The notes under the pieces were generated by a model. That model ran no database searches. It was not told the origin of the DNA and saw only the letters and a program-made list of their open reading frames with translations. DNA of 64,000 nucleotides from Synechococcus sp. WH 8109 (lineage in GTDB: Bacteria; Cyanobacteriota; Cyanobacteriia; PCC-6307; Cyanobiaceae), in contig NZ_CP006882.1 of the NCBI RefSeq assembly GCF_000161795.2, positions 434,001 through 498,000 of the forward strand, in the 5' to 3' direction. This document shows positions 57,164 to 64,000 of this stretch, piece after piece (the stretch's first letter is position 1; every line of letters begins with the position of its first letter). The translations under genes were made by a program, and so were the position numbers.

Positions 57164-57475
57164 ATGAGTCAATCAAGTCATCAAAAATGGAATTATTTTG
57201 TTCTAAATATCAATATCGAGTCCGCCCCTTCGCCGCCAAATCCAGAAGAGGCAAGTAAAAAACTGAAAGGCACACTTAGTCCTTCCTTTATACAAGATCA
57301 GTTTCCAGAGGAATACAAGGAGGTTCGCCAGGGTGAGCCGATGGAGGTTCAGCTCCAAAAAAGTTTAGATCACTTAGGATCGCAAGGATGGGAATTAATA
57401 AATATATCGACTATTGGCCCCAAGTTATTATTTTTCTTTAAAAGAACCGATAAAAGTATTGCTGGTGAGGGATAA
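57164..57475 (+). CDS. DUF4177-like protein, AT-rich, 103 aa
   Basis: The C-terminal half, LQKSLDHLGSQGWELINIST followed by IGPKLLFFFKR, has the pattern of DUF4177 domains (L-N-x-L-G-x-x-GWELV). The N-terminus MSQSSHQKWNYFVLNINIES fits the same fold. Its DNA is much more AT-rich than the surrounding genes (many A/T runs), suggesting recent transfer. Convergent with the giant RTX gene. Confidence 0.72.
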   Translation: MSQSSHQKWNYFVLNINIESAPSPPNPEEASKKLKGTLSPSFIQDQFPEEYKEVRQGEPMEVQLQKSLDHLGSQGWELINISTIGPKLLFFFKRTDKSIAGEG

Positions 57476-57629
57476 TTTCTTTTTATTTTGCATGTCTGTG
57501 CTTCGAATGCTTGCTTCCTGTTGTGACTCATGCCACTTCTTTGTTTTTAGTTCCCGATCAATGATTGCTCATGGATGAGCATAGAAAACACCTTATAGGC
57601 TTTCTTGTAGTTGCCGCCCATGTAGCTTG

Positions 57630-60600
57630 TTAAATAAAGTCGGTGTACCAAGCAATTCCTTCGTTTACAAAGAGGTCCGATTCATTTAGTAATTCACACT
57701 CATCCTCTGAAGATGAATACATGTGTGTGTTTGACTGTGTATTGAAGAAGCGAATCACCTCAAGTTTCTCATTTGCTGCTCCGTATTCGAGTGAGTAAGC
57801 CTTGAATGCGACTCCTTCGTAAATGTACTCGCCTTCACTAGAGGCAATGATTGAATCTTTTTCAAAGTCCGAGGAGGTGTACAAATGGCTGCCCTTGTGC
57901 GGATTAAAAAACCTATATATGTTTTCGCTTTTTTCTGACGGTGAGGTGGAGTAAATTCCTTCGTTTATCCACTGTTCGCTTGTTAGCTTATCGATTTCGT
58001 ATTGATTTGCCGAAGAAAGGTGGCAATTTGATTTAGGGTTAAATAGCCTCGAAACAGTCAAAAAAGTGTCGACACCGATTGTCACGGAATTATTGCTATC
58101 GCTGCCATCGGCGTTGCTGTTGCCGATTGAATTAGAGAAGGCTCCAGATGCAACGGCAATGACAGCCTCTATTCTGCTGTCTGCTTTTGGCGTAAACGTA
58201 GCGGAATAGGAGCTGCCGGTACCGTAGAAGTTGGAGAGGCTGCCGCCCGTTATGGAGACATCAGCCTCTACGAAATCTGTGGCAGCGTCTGAAAGGGTGA
58301 AGGTGAGGGAAGCGGTTTCGCCAGCTCTTAAAGAGGAAACATCAGAGCTGACAGCGATGGTGGGTCTGACGCTGTCGACGCTAAAAGTGACGGAATTGTT
58401 GGCATCGGAGCCGTCATTGTTGGTATTGCCGGCTGAATCAGAAAACTTTGTACTGGCGACAGAGATCACACCATCTGCGGTGCTGTTGTCAGTAGGTGTG
58501 AAGGTGGCGGTGTAGACGGTGCTGGAAACAGCGGTCCAATTGGAGAGTGATCCACCGGAAACGGCGATATCGGTCTCTACGAAATCTGTGGCAGCGTCTG
58601 AAAGGGTGAAGGTGAGGGAAGCGGTTTCGCCAGCTCTTAAAGAGGAAACATCAGAGCTGACAGCGATGGTGGGTCTGACGCTGTCGACGCTAAAAGTGAC
58701 GGAATTGTTGGCATCGGAGCCGTCATTGTTGGTATTGCCGGCTGAATCAGAAAACTTTGTACTGGCGACAGAGATCACACCATCTGCGGTGCTGTTGTCA
58801 GTAGGTGTGAAGGTGGCGGTGTAGACGGTGCTGGAAACAGCGGTCCAATTGGAGAGTGATCCACCGGAAACGGCGATATCGGTCTCTACGAAATCTGTGG
58901 CAGCGTCTGAAAGGGTGAAGGTGAGGGAAGCGGTTTCGCCAGCTCTTAAAGAGGAAACATCAGAGCTGACAGCGATGGTGGGTCTGACGCTGTCGACGCT
59001 AAAAGTGACGGAATTGTTGGCATCGGAGCCGTCATTGTTGGTATTGCCGGCTGAATCAGAAAACTTTGTACTGGCGACAGAGATCACACCATCTGCGGTG
59101 CTGTTGTCAGTAGGTGTGAAGGTGGCGGTGTAGACGGTGCTGGAAACAGCGGTCCAATTGGAGAGTGATCCACCGGAAACGGCGATATCGGTCTCTACGA
59201 AATCTGTGGCAGCGTCTGAAAGGGTGAAGGTGAGGGAAGCGGTTTCGCCAGCTCTTAAAGAGGAAACATCAGAGCTGACAGCGATGGTGGGTCTGACGCT
59301 GTCGACGCTAAAAGTGACGGAATTGTTGGCATCGGAGCCGTCATTGTTGGTATTGCCGGCTGAATCAGAAAACTTTGTACTGGCGACAGAGATCACACCA
59401 TCTGCGGTGCTGTTGTCAGTAGGTGTGAAGGTGGCGGTGTAGACGGTGCTGGAAACAGCGGTCCAATTGGAGAGTGATCCACCGGAAACGGCGATATCGG
59501 TCTCTACGAAATCTGTGGCAGCGTCTGAAAGGGTGAAGGTGAGGGTGGATGTATCGCCTGCGCCCAGGGAGTTGTCGGCATCGTCATGAGTTATGGCGAT
59601 GGTGGGAGGGGTGGTATCAGCTGTTGTTGTATCAACAGTGAAGGTAACGGAATTGTTGGCATCGGAGCCGTCATTGTTGGTATTGCCGGCTGAATCAGAA
59701 AACTTTGTACTGGCGACAGAGATCACACCATCTGCGGTGCTGTTGTCAGTAGGTGTGAAGGTGGCGGTGTAGACGGTGCTGGAAACAGCGGTCCAATTGG
59801 AGAGTGATCCACCGGAAACGGCGATATCGGTCTCTACGAAATCTGTGGCAGCGTCTGAAAGGGTGAAGGTGAGGGAAGCGGTTTCGCCAGCTCTTAAAGA
59901 GGAAACATCAGAGCTGACAGCGATGGTGGGTCTGACGCTGTCGACGCTAAAAGTGACGGAATTGTTGGCATCGGAGCCGTCATTGTTGGTATTGCCGGCT
60001 GAATCAGAAAACTTTGTACTGGCGACAGAGATCACACCATCTGCGGTGCTGTTGTCAGTAGGTGTGAAGGTGGCGGTGTAGACGGTGCTGGAAACAGCGG
60101 TCCAATTGGAGAGTGATCCACCGGAAACGGCGATATCGGTCTCTACGAAATCTGTGGCAGCGTCTGAAAGGGTGAAGGTGAGGGAAGCGGTTTCGCCAGC
60201 TCTTAAAGAGGAAACATCAGAGCTGACAGCGATGGTGGGTCTGACGCTGTCGACGCTAAAAGTGACGGAATTGTTGGCATCGGAGCCGTCATTGTTGGTA
60301 TTGCCGGCTGAATCAGAAAACTTTGTACTGGCGACAGAGATCACACCATCTGCGGTGCTGTTGTCAGTAGGTGTGAAGGTGGCGGTGTAGACGGTGCTGG
60401 AAACAGCGGTCCAATTGGAGAGTGATCCACCGGAAACGGCGATATCGGTCTCTACGAAATCTGTGGCAGCGTCTGAAAGGGTGAAGGTGAGGGAAGCGGT
60501 TTCGCCAGCTCTTAAAGAGGAAACATCAGAGCTGACAGCGATGGTGGGTCTGACGCTGTCGACGCTAAAAGTGACGGAATTGTTGGCATCGGAGCCGTCA

Positions 60601-63434
60601 TTGTTGGTATTGCCGGCTGAATCAGAAAACTTTGTACTGGCGACAGAGATCACACCATCTGCGGTGCTGTTGTCAGTAGGTGTGAAGGTGGCGGTGTAGA
60701 CGGTGCTGGAAACAGCGGTCCAATTGGAGAGTGATCCACCGGAAACGGCGATATCGGTCTCTACGAAATCTGTGGCAGCGTCTGAAAGGGTGAAGGTGAG
60801 GGAAGCGGTTTCGCCAGCTCTTAAAGAGGAAACATCAGAGCTAACGGCAATGGTTGGAGCAGAGCCGTCGATAACGAGTGCGCTGTTGCCGGCGAGGGAA
60901 TCGCTGCTGGCAAGGGCGGGGAGTGTGAGGGTGGCGTTGTTGCCAGCGGCGTCTCGGATGGTGGCGCCGTTGAGTGCGAGAGAGGAGGTGGCTTTGTAGT
61001 TGAGGTCGGCGGAGGTATCGCCGTTTTGGACGGTGTAGGAGAAAGCGAGTGTGTTGGTGCCGGAGCCAGAGGAATAGGAGACGGTCTGGTCTGTAGAACC
61101 GGTTTCAAGGGTGAGTTGTGGAGTGCCGCCAGTGGTGTTGACGGTGACGGCCTCAGAGAAGAGGACGTTGATGTTGATGACGTCGCCGGCTTTGTAGGTG
61201 CCATCAGCGGTGGAACTGCTGACGGATTGAACGGTTGGAGCAGAGCCGTCGATAACGAGTGCGCTGTTGCCGGCGAGGGAATCGCTGCTGGCAAGGGCGG
61301 GGAGTGTGAGGGTGGCGTTGTTGCCAGCGGCGTCTCGGATGGTGGCGCCGTTGAGTGCGAGAGAGGAGGTGGCTTTGTAGTTGAGGTCGGCGGAGGTATC
61401 GCCGTTTTGGACGGTGTAGGAGAAAGCGAGTGTGTTGGTGCCGGAGCCAGAGGAATAGGAGACGGTCTGGTCTGTAGAACCGGTTTCAAGGGTGAGTTGT
61501 GGAGTGCCGCCAGTGGTGTTGACGGTGACGGCCTCAGAGAAGAGGACGTTGATGTTGATGACGTCGCCGGCTTTGTAGGTGCCATCAGCGGTGGAACTGC
61601 TGACGGATTGAACGGTTGGAGCGGTGGCATCAGTAATCGTGATGGAAACGGACTGCCACGTATTAACGCTACCCAGTTCGATTGAACGTTCACTCGTAGT
61701 AGAGCCGGTGTTGCCGAGAGTTGCCATAACGTCAACCTCGTAAGTCCCGTCAGAGTTGGCATCGGTGTTGTTTCCATATATGGGAGCTGTGTCAAATGAA
61801 AGTGCCCCAGTCGATTCATTGATTGAAAAGAGTGATTTATCTGCACCTCCTGCTAGTGACCAAAAAATCGATTTTGTGCCAGGAACACTGCCGGTATTGG
61901 AGAATGTATGTACAGCCGAATTGTTTTCAGCTAAGGAAAAGGATGTGCTGCTATCACCTGCATTGCCGTTGGGCCCATTGATCAGTATTTTTTGCCCATT
62001 CAGAGGATTGGTGCTGCCAATATCTGCAACCATGTCGGTTGGATGGGCTCGGTTGTAATTGAATTTGAGAACAAGAAAGTTGGTGTTGTTTGTGTTGAAA
62101 AAGTCTGTTGACTGTGCGTTATAAAGGGCTAAAAAGCTGTAGTCTTGATCTGAACTTGTGCTTTCTCCGGTGGTAAATGAGCCAGAGTAATCATTAGAGT
62201 CATAGCTCGAGCTGTGATTTGAGAATCCAGATTTAGACCAGCTGCCTTGAATGAAATAGTTTTGGCCAATGGTTAGGCCAGTTAAGGCGTCTCCGCTGCT
62301 TAATAAGTTGAACGAATTGTTGGGTAGATAAAGGTTGTAATATGTATGGCTAAAGTTATAAATAACATCTACGCCGTTCCCAAAAGTTATTGTTTCGTCG
62401 TTGATTAGCGTCGCGCTGCTGCCCAGGTTTCCTGCGTCTGTCCAGATGACTGAGTCGCCATCATGTTGATATACGTCTTCTCTGCTATATCCTCCTCCCC
62501 AAATAATGTCTGCCCCTGGTCCCCCATCAAATATATTTTTGCCGCCTCCGCCATCAAGGCGATCGTGGCCTTTGCCACCTGTTAGTAAATCATTTCCGCC
62601 ATTTCCCTTGAGAACGTCATTGCCTTCGTTGTCTGAGGATTCTTGACCGCTTTGATTACCATCGCCACGCATAATATCTTTTTTGCTGGCTCCCCAGATA
62701 ATGTCGTCTCCTTCGCCGCCAAATAAGTAATTGAAGGCGCCGCTACCTTCTTCTAAATCCCCTGACCATTTGCCACGGATCTTGTCAGCACCACCACCGC
62801 CGTAGATGTAATCTGAACCTCCTCCACCTTTTAGGAAATCGGCGCCACCATACCCATACATGGTGTCAGAGGACCCTGTTCCGTTGAAATTATCGGCACC
62901 ATCTGTGCCATAGAAATTTTGAAATTCTGCTTCAAGTTGATTTCCGTTAATATTGATATAGCCATGGTCGTCTTCTTTATGAAAATGATTGTTTTTGTAG
63001 CTTTGCAAGCTATTGTTGGCAGCGCCAAGAAGTTGTTCCGCGAATGCAGCGCCTTCATCGCCTGCTGTATCAGTTTTGTTGAGCTGGTTGTCTAAATAAT
63101 GACCATATTCTTCCGTGAGGAGATTGGCGATGTCCTTGGGATTACTTGCCTGAAGCCAGTCCTGATTGACGTAAATCGTCCCAGTCGCATGCGCAAAAGC
63201 TCCAGCGGCGCCAGGCATGGCGCTGCCCGGTAGCAGCTCAACAGGCGGAAGATCTTGCGTTTCGCCCTTCGCGAGCCGAGTGGCGATGCGCTTCAGCTGG
63301 TCCGTCGCTTGGCCTGGCTTCAGCCGTAGGGCATCAACGCCTGCTGAGAAGAGGCGCCCATCTGCTGCCCAGGTCTGCAGTTGGAGCAACCAACTTTGAT
63401 AGAGCCGATCGTCCAGCGACACCCTGTGAGGCAA
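57630..63434 (-). CDS. giant RTX surface protein with Ig-like repeats
   Basis: 1934 residues. N-terminus (1-150): ATGTIYVNQDWLQASNPKDI then LLTEEYGHYLDNQLN, an E-E-x-G-H segment seen at the start of other large cyanobacterial RTX proteins. Residues about 170-325 are glycine-rich calcium-binding repeats (GGADFLKGGGGSDYIYGGGG). Residues 480-605 are cadherin-like. Two identical 127-residue Ig-like repeats (606-859) follow. Nine about 103-residue Ig-like repeats (860-1791) come next, and then a C-terminal domain with three F-F-N-P-x-x-x-x-H-x-Y-x-S units, as in DUF5648. No classical signal peptide, consistent with type I secretion. Likely a cell-surface or released adhesin-like protein. Start uncertain: TTG 63434 or GTG 63422. 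Confidence 0.88.
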   Translation of the reverse strand: MPHRVSLDDRLYQSWLLQLQTWAADGRLFSAGVDALRLKPGQATDQLKRIATRLAKGETQDLPPVELLPGSAMPGAAGAFAHATGTIYVNQDWLQASNPKDIANLLTEEYGHYLDNQLNKTDTAGDEGAAFAEQLLGAANNSLQSYKNNHFHKEDDHGYININGNQLEAEFQNFYGTDGADNFNGTGSSDTMYGYGGADFLKGGGGSDYIYGGGGADKIRGKWSGDLEEGSGAFNYLFGGEGDDIIWGASKKDIMRGDGNQSGQESSDNEGNDVLKGNGGNDLLTGGKGHDRLDGGGGKNIFDGGPGADIIWGGGYSREDVYQHDGDSVIWTDAGNLGSSATLINDETITFGNGVDVIYNFSHTYYNLYLPNNSFNLLSSGDALTGLTIGQNYFIQGSWSKSGFSNHSSSYDSNDYSGSFTTGESTSSDQDYSFLALYNAQSTDFFNTNNTNFLVLKFNYNRAHPTDMVADIGSTNPLNGQKILINGPNGNAGDSSTSFSLAENNSAVHTFSNTGSVPGTKSIFWSLAGGADKSLFSINESTGALSFDTAPIYGNNTDANSDGTYEVDVMATLGNTGSTTSERSIELGSVNTWQSVSITITDATAPTVQSVSSSTADGTYKAGDVININVLFSEAVTVNTTGGTPQLTLETGSTDQTVSYSSGSGTNTLAFSYTVQNGDTSADLNYKATSSLALNGATIRDAAGNNATLTLPALASSDSLAGNSALVIDGSAPTVQSVSSSTADGTYKAGDVININVLFSEAVTVNTTGGTPQLTLETGSTDQTVSYSSGSGTNTLAFSYTVQNGDTSADLNYKATSSLALNGATIRDAAGNNATLTLPALASSDSLAGNSALVIDGSAPTIAVSSDVSSLRAGETASLTFTLSDAATDFVETDIAVSGGSLSNWTAVSSTVYTATFTPTDNSTADGVISVASTKFSDSAGNTNNDGSDANNSVTFSVDSVRPTIAVSSDVSSLRAGETASLTFTLSDAATDFVETDIAVSGGSLSNWTAVSSTVYTATFTPTDNSTADGVISVASTKFSDSAGNTNNDGSDANNSVTFSVDSVRPTIAVSSDVSSLRAGETASLTFTLSDAATDFVETDIAVSGGSLSNWTAVSSTVYTATFTPTDNSTADGVISVASTKFSDSAGNTNNDGSDANNSVTFSVDSVRPTIAVSSDVSSLRAGETASLTFTLSDAATDFVETDIAVSGGSLSNWTAVSSTVYTATFTPTDNSTADGVISVASTKFSDSAGNTNNDGSDANNSVTFTVDTTTADTTPPTIAITHDDADNSLGAGDTSTLTFTLSDAATDFVETDIAVSGGSLSNWTAVSSTVYTATFTPTDNSTADGVISVASTKFSDSAGNTNNDGSDANNSVTFSVDSVRPTIAVSSDVSSLRAGETASLTFTLSDAATDFVETDIAVSGGSLSNWTAVSSTVYTATFTPTDNSTADGVISVASTKFSDSAGNTNNDGSDANNSVTFSVDSVRPTIAVSSDVSSLRAGETASLTFTLSDAATDFVETDIAVSGGSLSNWTAVSSTVYTATFTPTDNSTADGVISVASTKFSDSAGNTNNDGSDANNSVTFSVDSVRPTIAVSSDVSSLRAGETASLTFTLSDAATDFVETDIAVSGGSLSNWTAVSSTVYTATFTPTDNSTADGVISVASTKFSDSAGNTNNDGSDANNSVTFSVDSVRPTIAVSSDVSSLRAGETASLTFTLSDAATDFVEADVSITGGSLSNFYGTGSSYSATFTPKADSRIEAVIAVASGAFSNSIGNSNADGSDSNNSVTIGVDTFLTVSRLFNPKSNCHLSSANQYEIDKLTSEQWINEGIYSTSPSEKSENIYRFFNPHKGSHLYTSSDFEKDSIIASSEGEYIYEGVAFKAYSLEYGAANEKLEVIRFFNTQSNTHMYSSSEDECELLNESDLFVNEGIAWYTDFI
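58062..60857 (-). repeat. nine tandem 309-bp-type repeats
   Basis: Units begin (minus strand) at 60857, 60548, 60239, 59930, 59606, 59291, 58982, 58673 and 58364. Seven intervals are 309 bp or close; the fifth unit has a variant start (TTPPTIAITHDDADNSLGAG) and small length changes (324 and 315 bp). Most units read identically base for base over their full length. The last unit is divergent in its second half. Each codes PTIAVSSDVSSLRAGETASL... of the Ig-like fold. Confidence 0.95.
60858..61619 (-). repeat. two identical 381-bp repeats
   Basis: Units 60858-61238 and 61239-61619 read as identical DNA, coding PTVQSVSSSTADGTYKAGDV..., an Ig-like domain of 127 residues. The repeat boundary lies at APT, the same junction used to join to the first 309-bp unit. 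Confidence 0.95.
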
Positions 63435-64000
63435 CTATCAATCCTTGCGTCGAATTATGAGTGGTTTTGGCTGAGTTTCATGGGCCGAAAAGTACGAAGA
63501 GGCCGCGACTGTTACAGCCCATCACCTCCCCTCGGCATCGGCTCTAAAAGCTTGGACTTCTTCTGTTGCACTCCGTTCTGTCGTCAGCTTGATAAGTGAC
63601 GCACATCAACGGCGTACGCCATCACCGCGGTGGGAGTTGTACCCAGTGCCAGTCATTTGATCTAGCTAGCGGAGGGCGCTGACCACGGCTCCCGGGTTCC
63701 ACTGTTGTATCGCCTGCCCAGCCGCAGCCATCAACGTCTGAATTCACCAGCTCAGCAGCTCCTGCCGATCAATGCCCGTCTCGTCGATGTTGTCCTTGAT
63801 CTGAGACCAGGCCCTCCTTACGAGCTTCTAGCCCTGCGCCCTGGAGACCCCCCCACTATTTCGAGACAAGCGGAGCCACGGGTGCATGGGGTGTGGCTCT
63901 GCCGCCTCGGCTCCTCTCCCCGCCCTATGCGGAGATGAGCGGAGCCCCGAGCGATGGTGGCTCCGCCGCACACGCAGCTCTCTCACTACCGGTGTGCAAT
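63435..64000. other. intergenic end region with GCGGAGCC inverted repeats
   Basis: No supported gene. A perfect palindrome GGCGTACGCC is at 63611-63620. Stems GCGGAGCCAC (63870-63879) / GTGGCTCTGC (63893-63902) and GCGGAGCC (63939-63946) / GGCTCCGC (63959-63966) share one sequence, suggesting a small repeat family or a structured leader/terminator. Upstream regulatory DNA for the giant gene must lie near 63435-63550, but no clear promoter was found. Confidence 0.4.

Noticed and set aside
58231-60999. Series of + strand 94-101-codon ORFs with 309-bp spacing
   Set aside because: They are antisense shadows of the identical Ig repeats; the minus-strand frame continues through all units with conserved Ig-like sequence.
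58062-61619. Regular repeats considered as a CRISPR array
   Set aside because: Units are 309 or 381 bp, coding, without unique spacers.
60821-61846. 341-codon minus-strand ORF rich in Pro/Thr/Ser
   Set aside because: It is an alternative frame of the 381-bp repeats; composition is low-complexity and the in-frame RTX protein explains the DNA.

Overview
The window comes from a marine unicellular cyanobacterium, most likely a marine Synechococcus. The signs are a moderately GC-rich, compact chromosome, a 16S-Ile-Ala-23S-5S rRNA operon, cyanobacterial petB-petD, psaE and psbA genes, a picocyanobacterial-type CP12, and a cluster of tiny cyanobacterial DUF genes. No organism name is given in the sequence, so this rests on gene content and family resemblance.

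Layout. 1-450: no protein gene, but hairpin-rich DNA that may encode a structured RNA. 451-2154: prmC, tsaC and a tiny membrane protein, then tRNA-Thr(TGT). 2295-6851 (minus): a tight operon ctpA - HD phosphohydrolase - minC - minD - minE - small LuxR-type HTH protein. 6919-8097: petB-petD with terminator. 8172-9629 (minus): GH100 invertase. 9630-15666: long leader and the rRNA operon. 15769-18199: methionine salvage genes mtnC-mtnB (minus) divergent from mtnA. 18190-22906: mutM, psaE, a conserved unknown, recQ, a LysM protein. 23006-30652: fatty aldehyde dehydrogenase, trehalose synthase, glpD-glpK and a second GH13 enzyme, forming a carbohydrate/glycerol block. 30634-30797: tRNA-Thr(GGT) and tRNA-Tyr. 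30882-41251: aroQ-miaE, SulP transporter with a thioredoxin-like protein, dnaJ-hemB-gloA-mutS2, a MalK-type ATPase, obgE. 41345-46925: small proteins including CP12, the GST - DUF2301 - ABC-F operon, an aspartoacylase-type enzyme, a lipoprotein. 47091-48170: psbA of the D1:2 (Glu130) type.

From 48.3 kb the window changes character. A decayed DUF389 gene is followed by SPFH and small secreted proteins, a hairpin-rich probable RNA locus with its own terminator, and about fifteen very small genes (DUF4278, DUF3288, DUF3303, T5orf172-type GIY-YIG, DUF4177-like). At 55.0-56.0 kb two neighbouring genes each carry one single-base frameshift, and a C-terminal tail sequence is duplicated. The window ends with a 1934-residue minus-strand RTX surface protein. 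It carries two identical 381-bp repeats and nine 309-bp-type repeats, most of them identical at the DNA level.

Functional links: CtpA is the protease family that matures the D1 C-terminus, and both ctpA and psbA are present. MinCDE are co-transcribed with CtpA and an HD hydrolase. PetB, PetD, PsaE, PsbA and CP12 serve photosynthesis and carbon fixation control. TreS, the second GH13 enzyme and GlpK/GlpD suggest turnover of storage glucans or compatible solutes and glycerol use. The most unusual items are the homogenised repeats of the giant protein, the frameshifted pair and duplicated tail near 55-56 kb, the structured RNA locus near 50.4 kb, and recQ, whose conserved N-terminus lies upstream of any canonical start codon.
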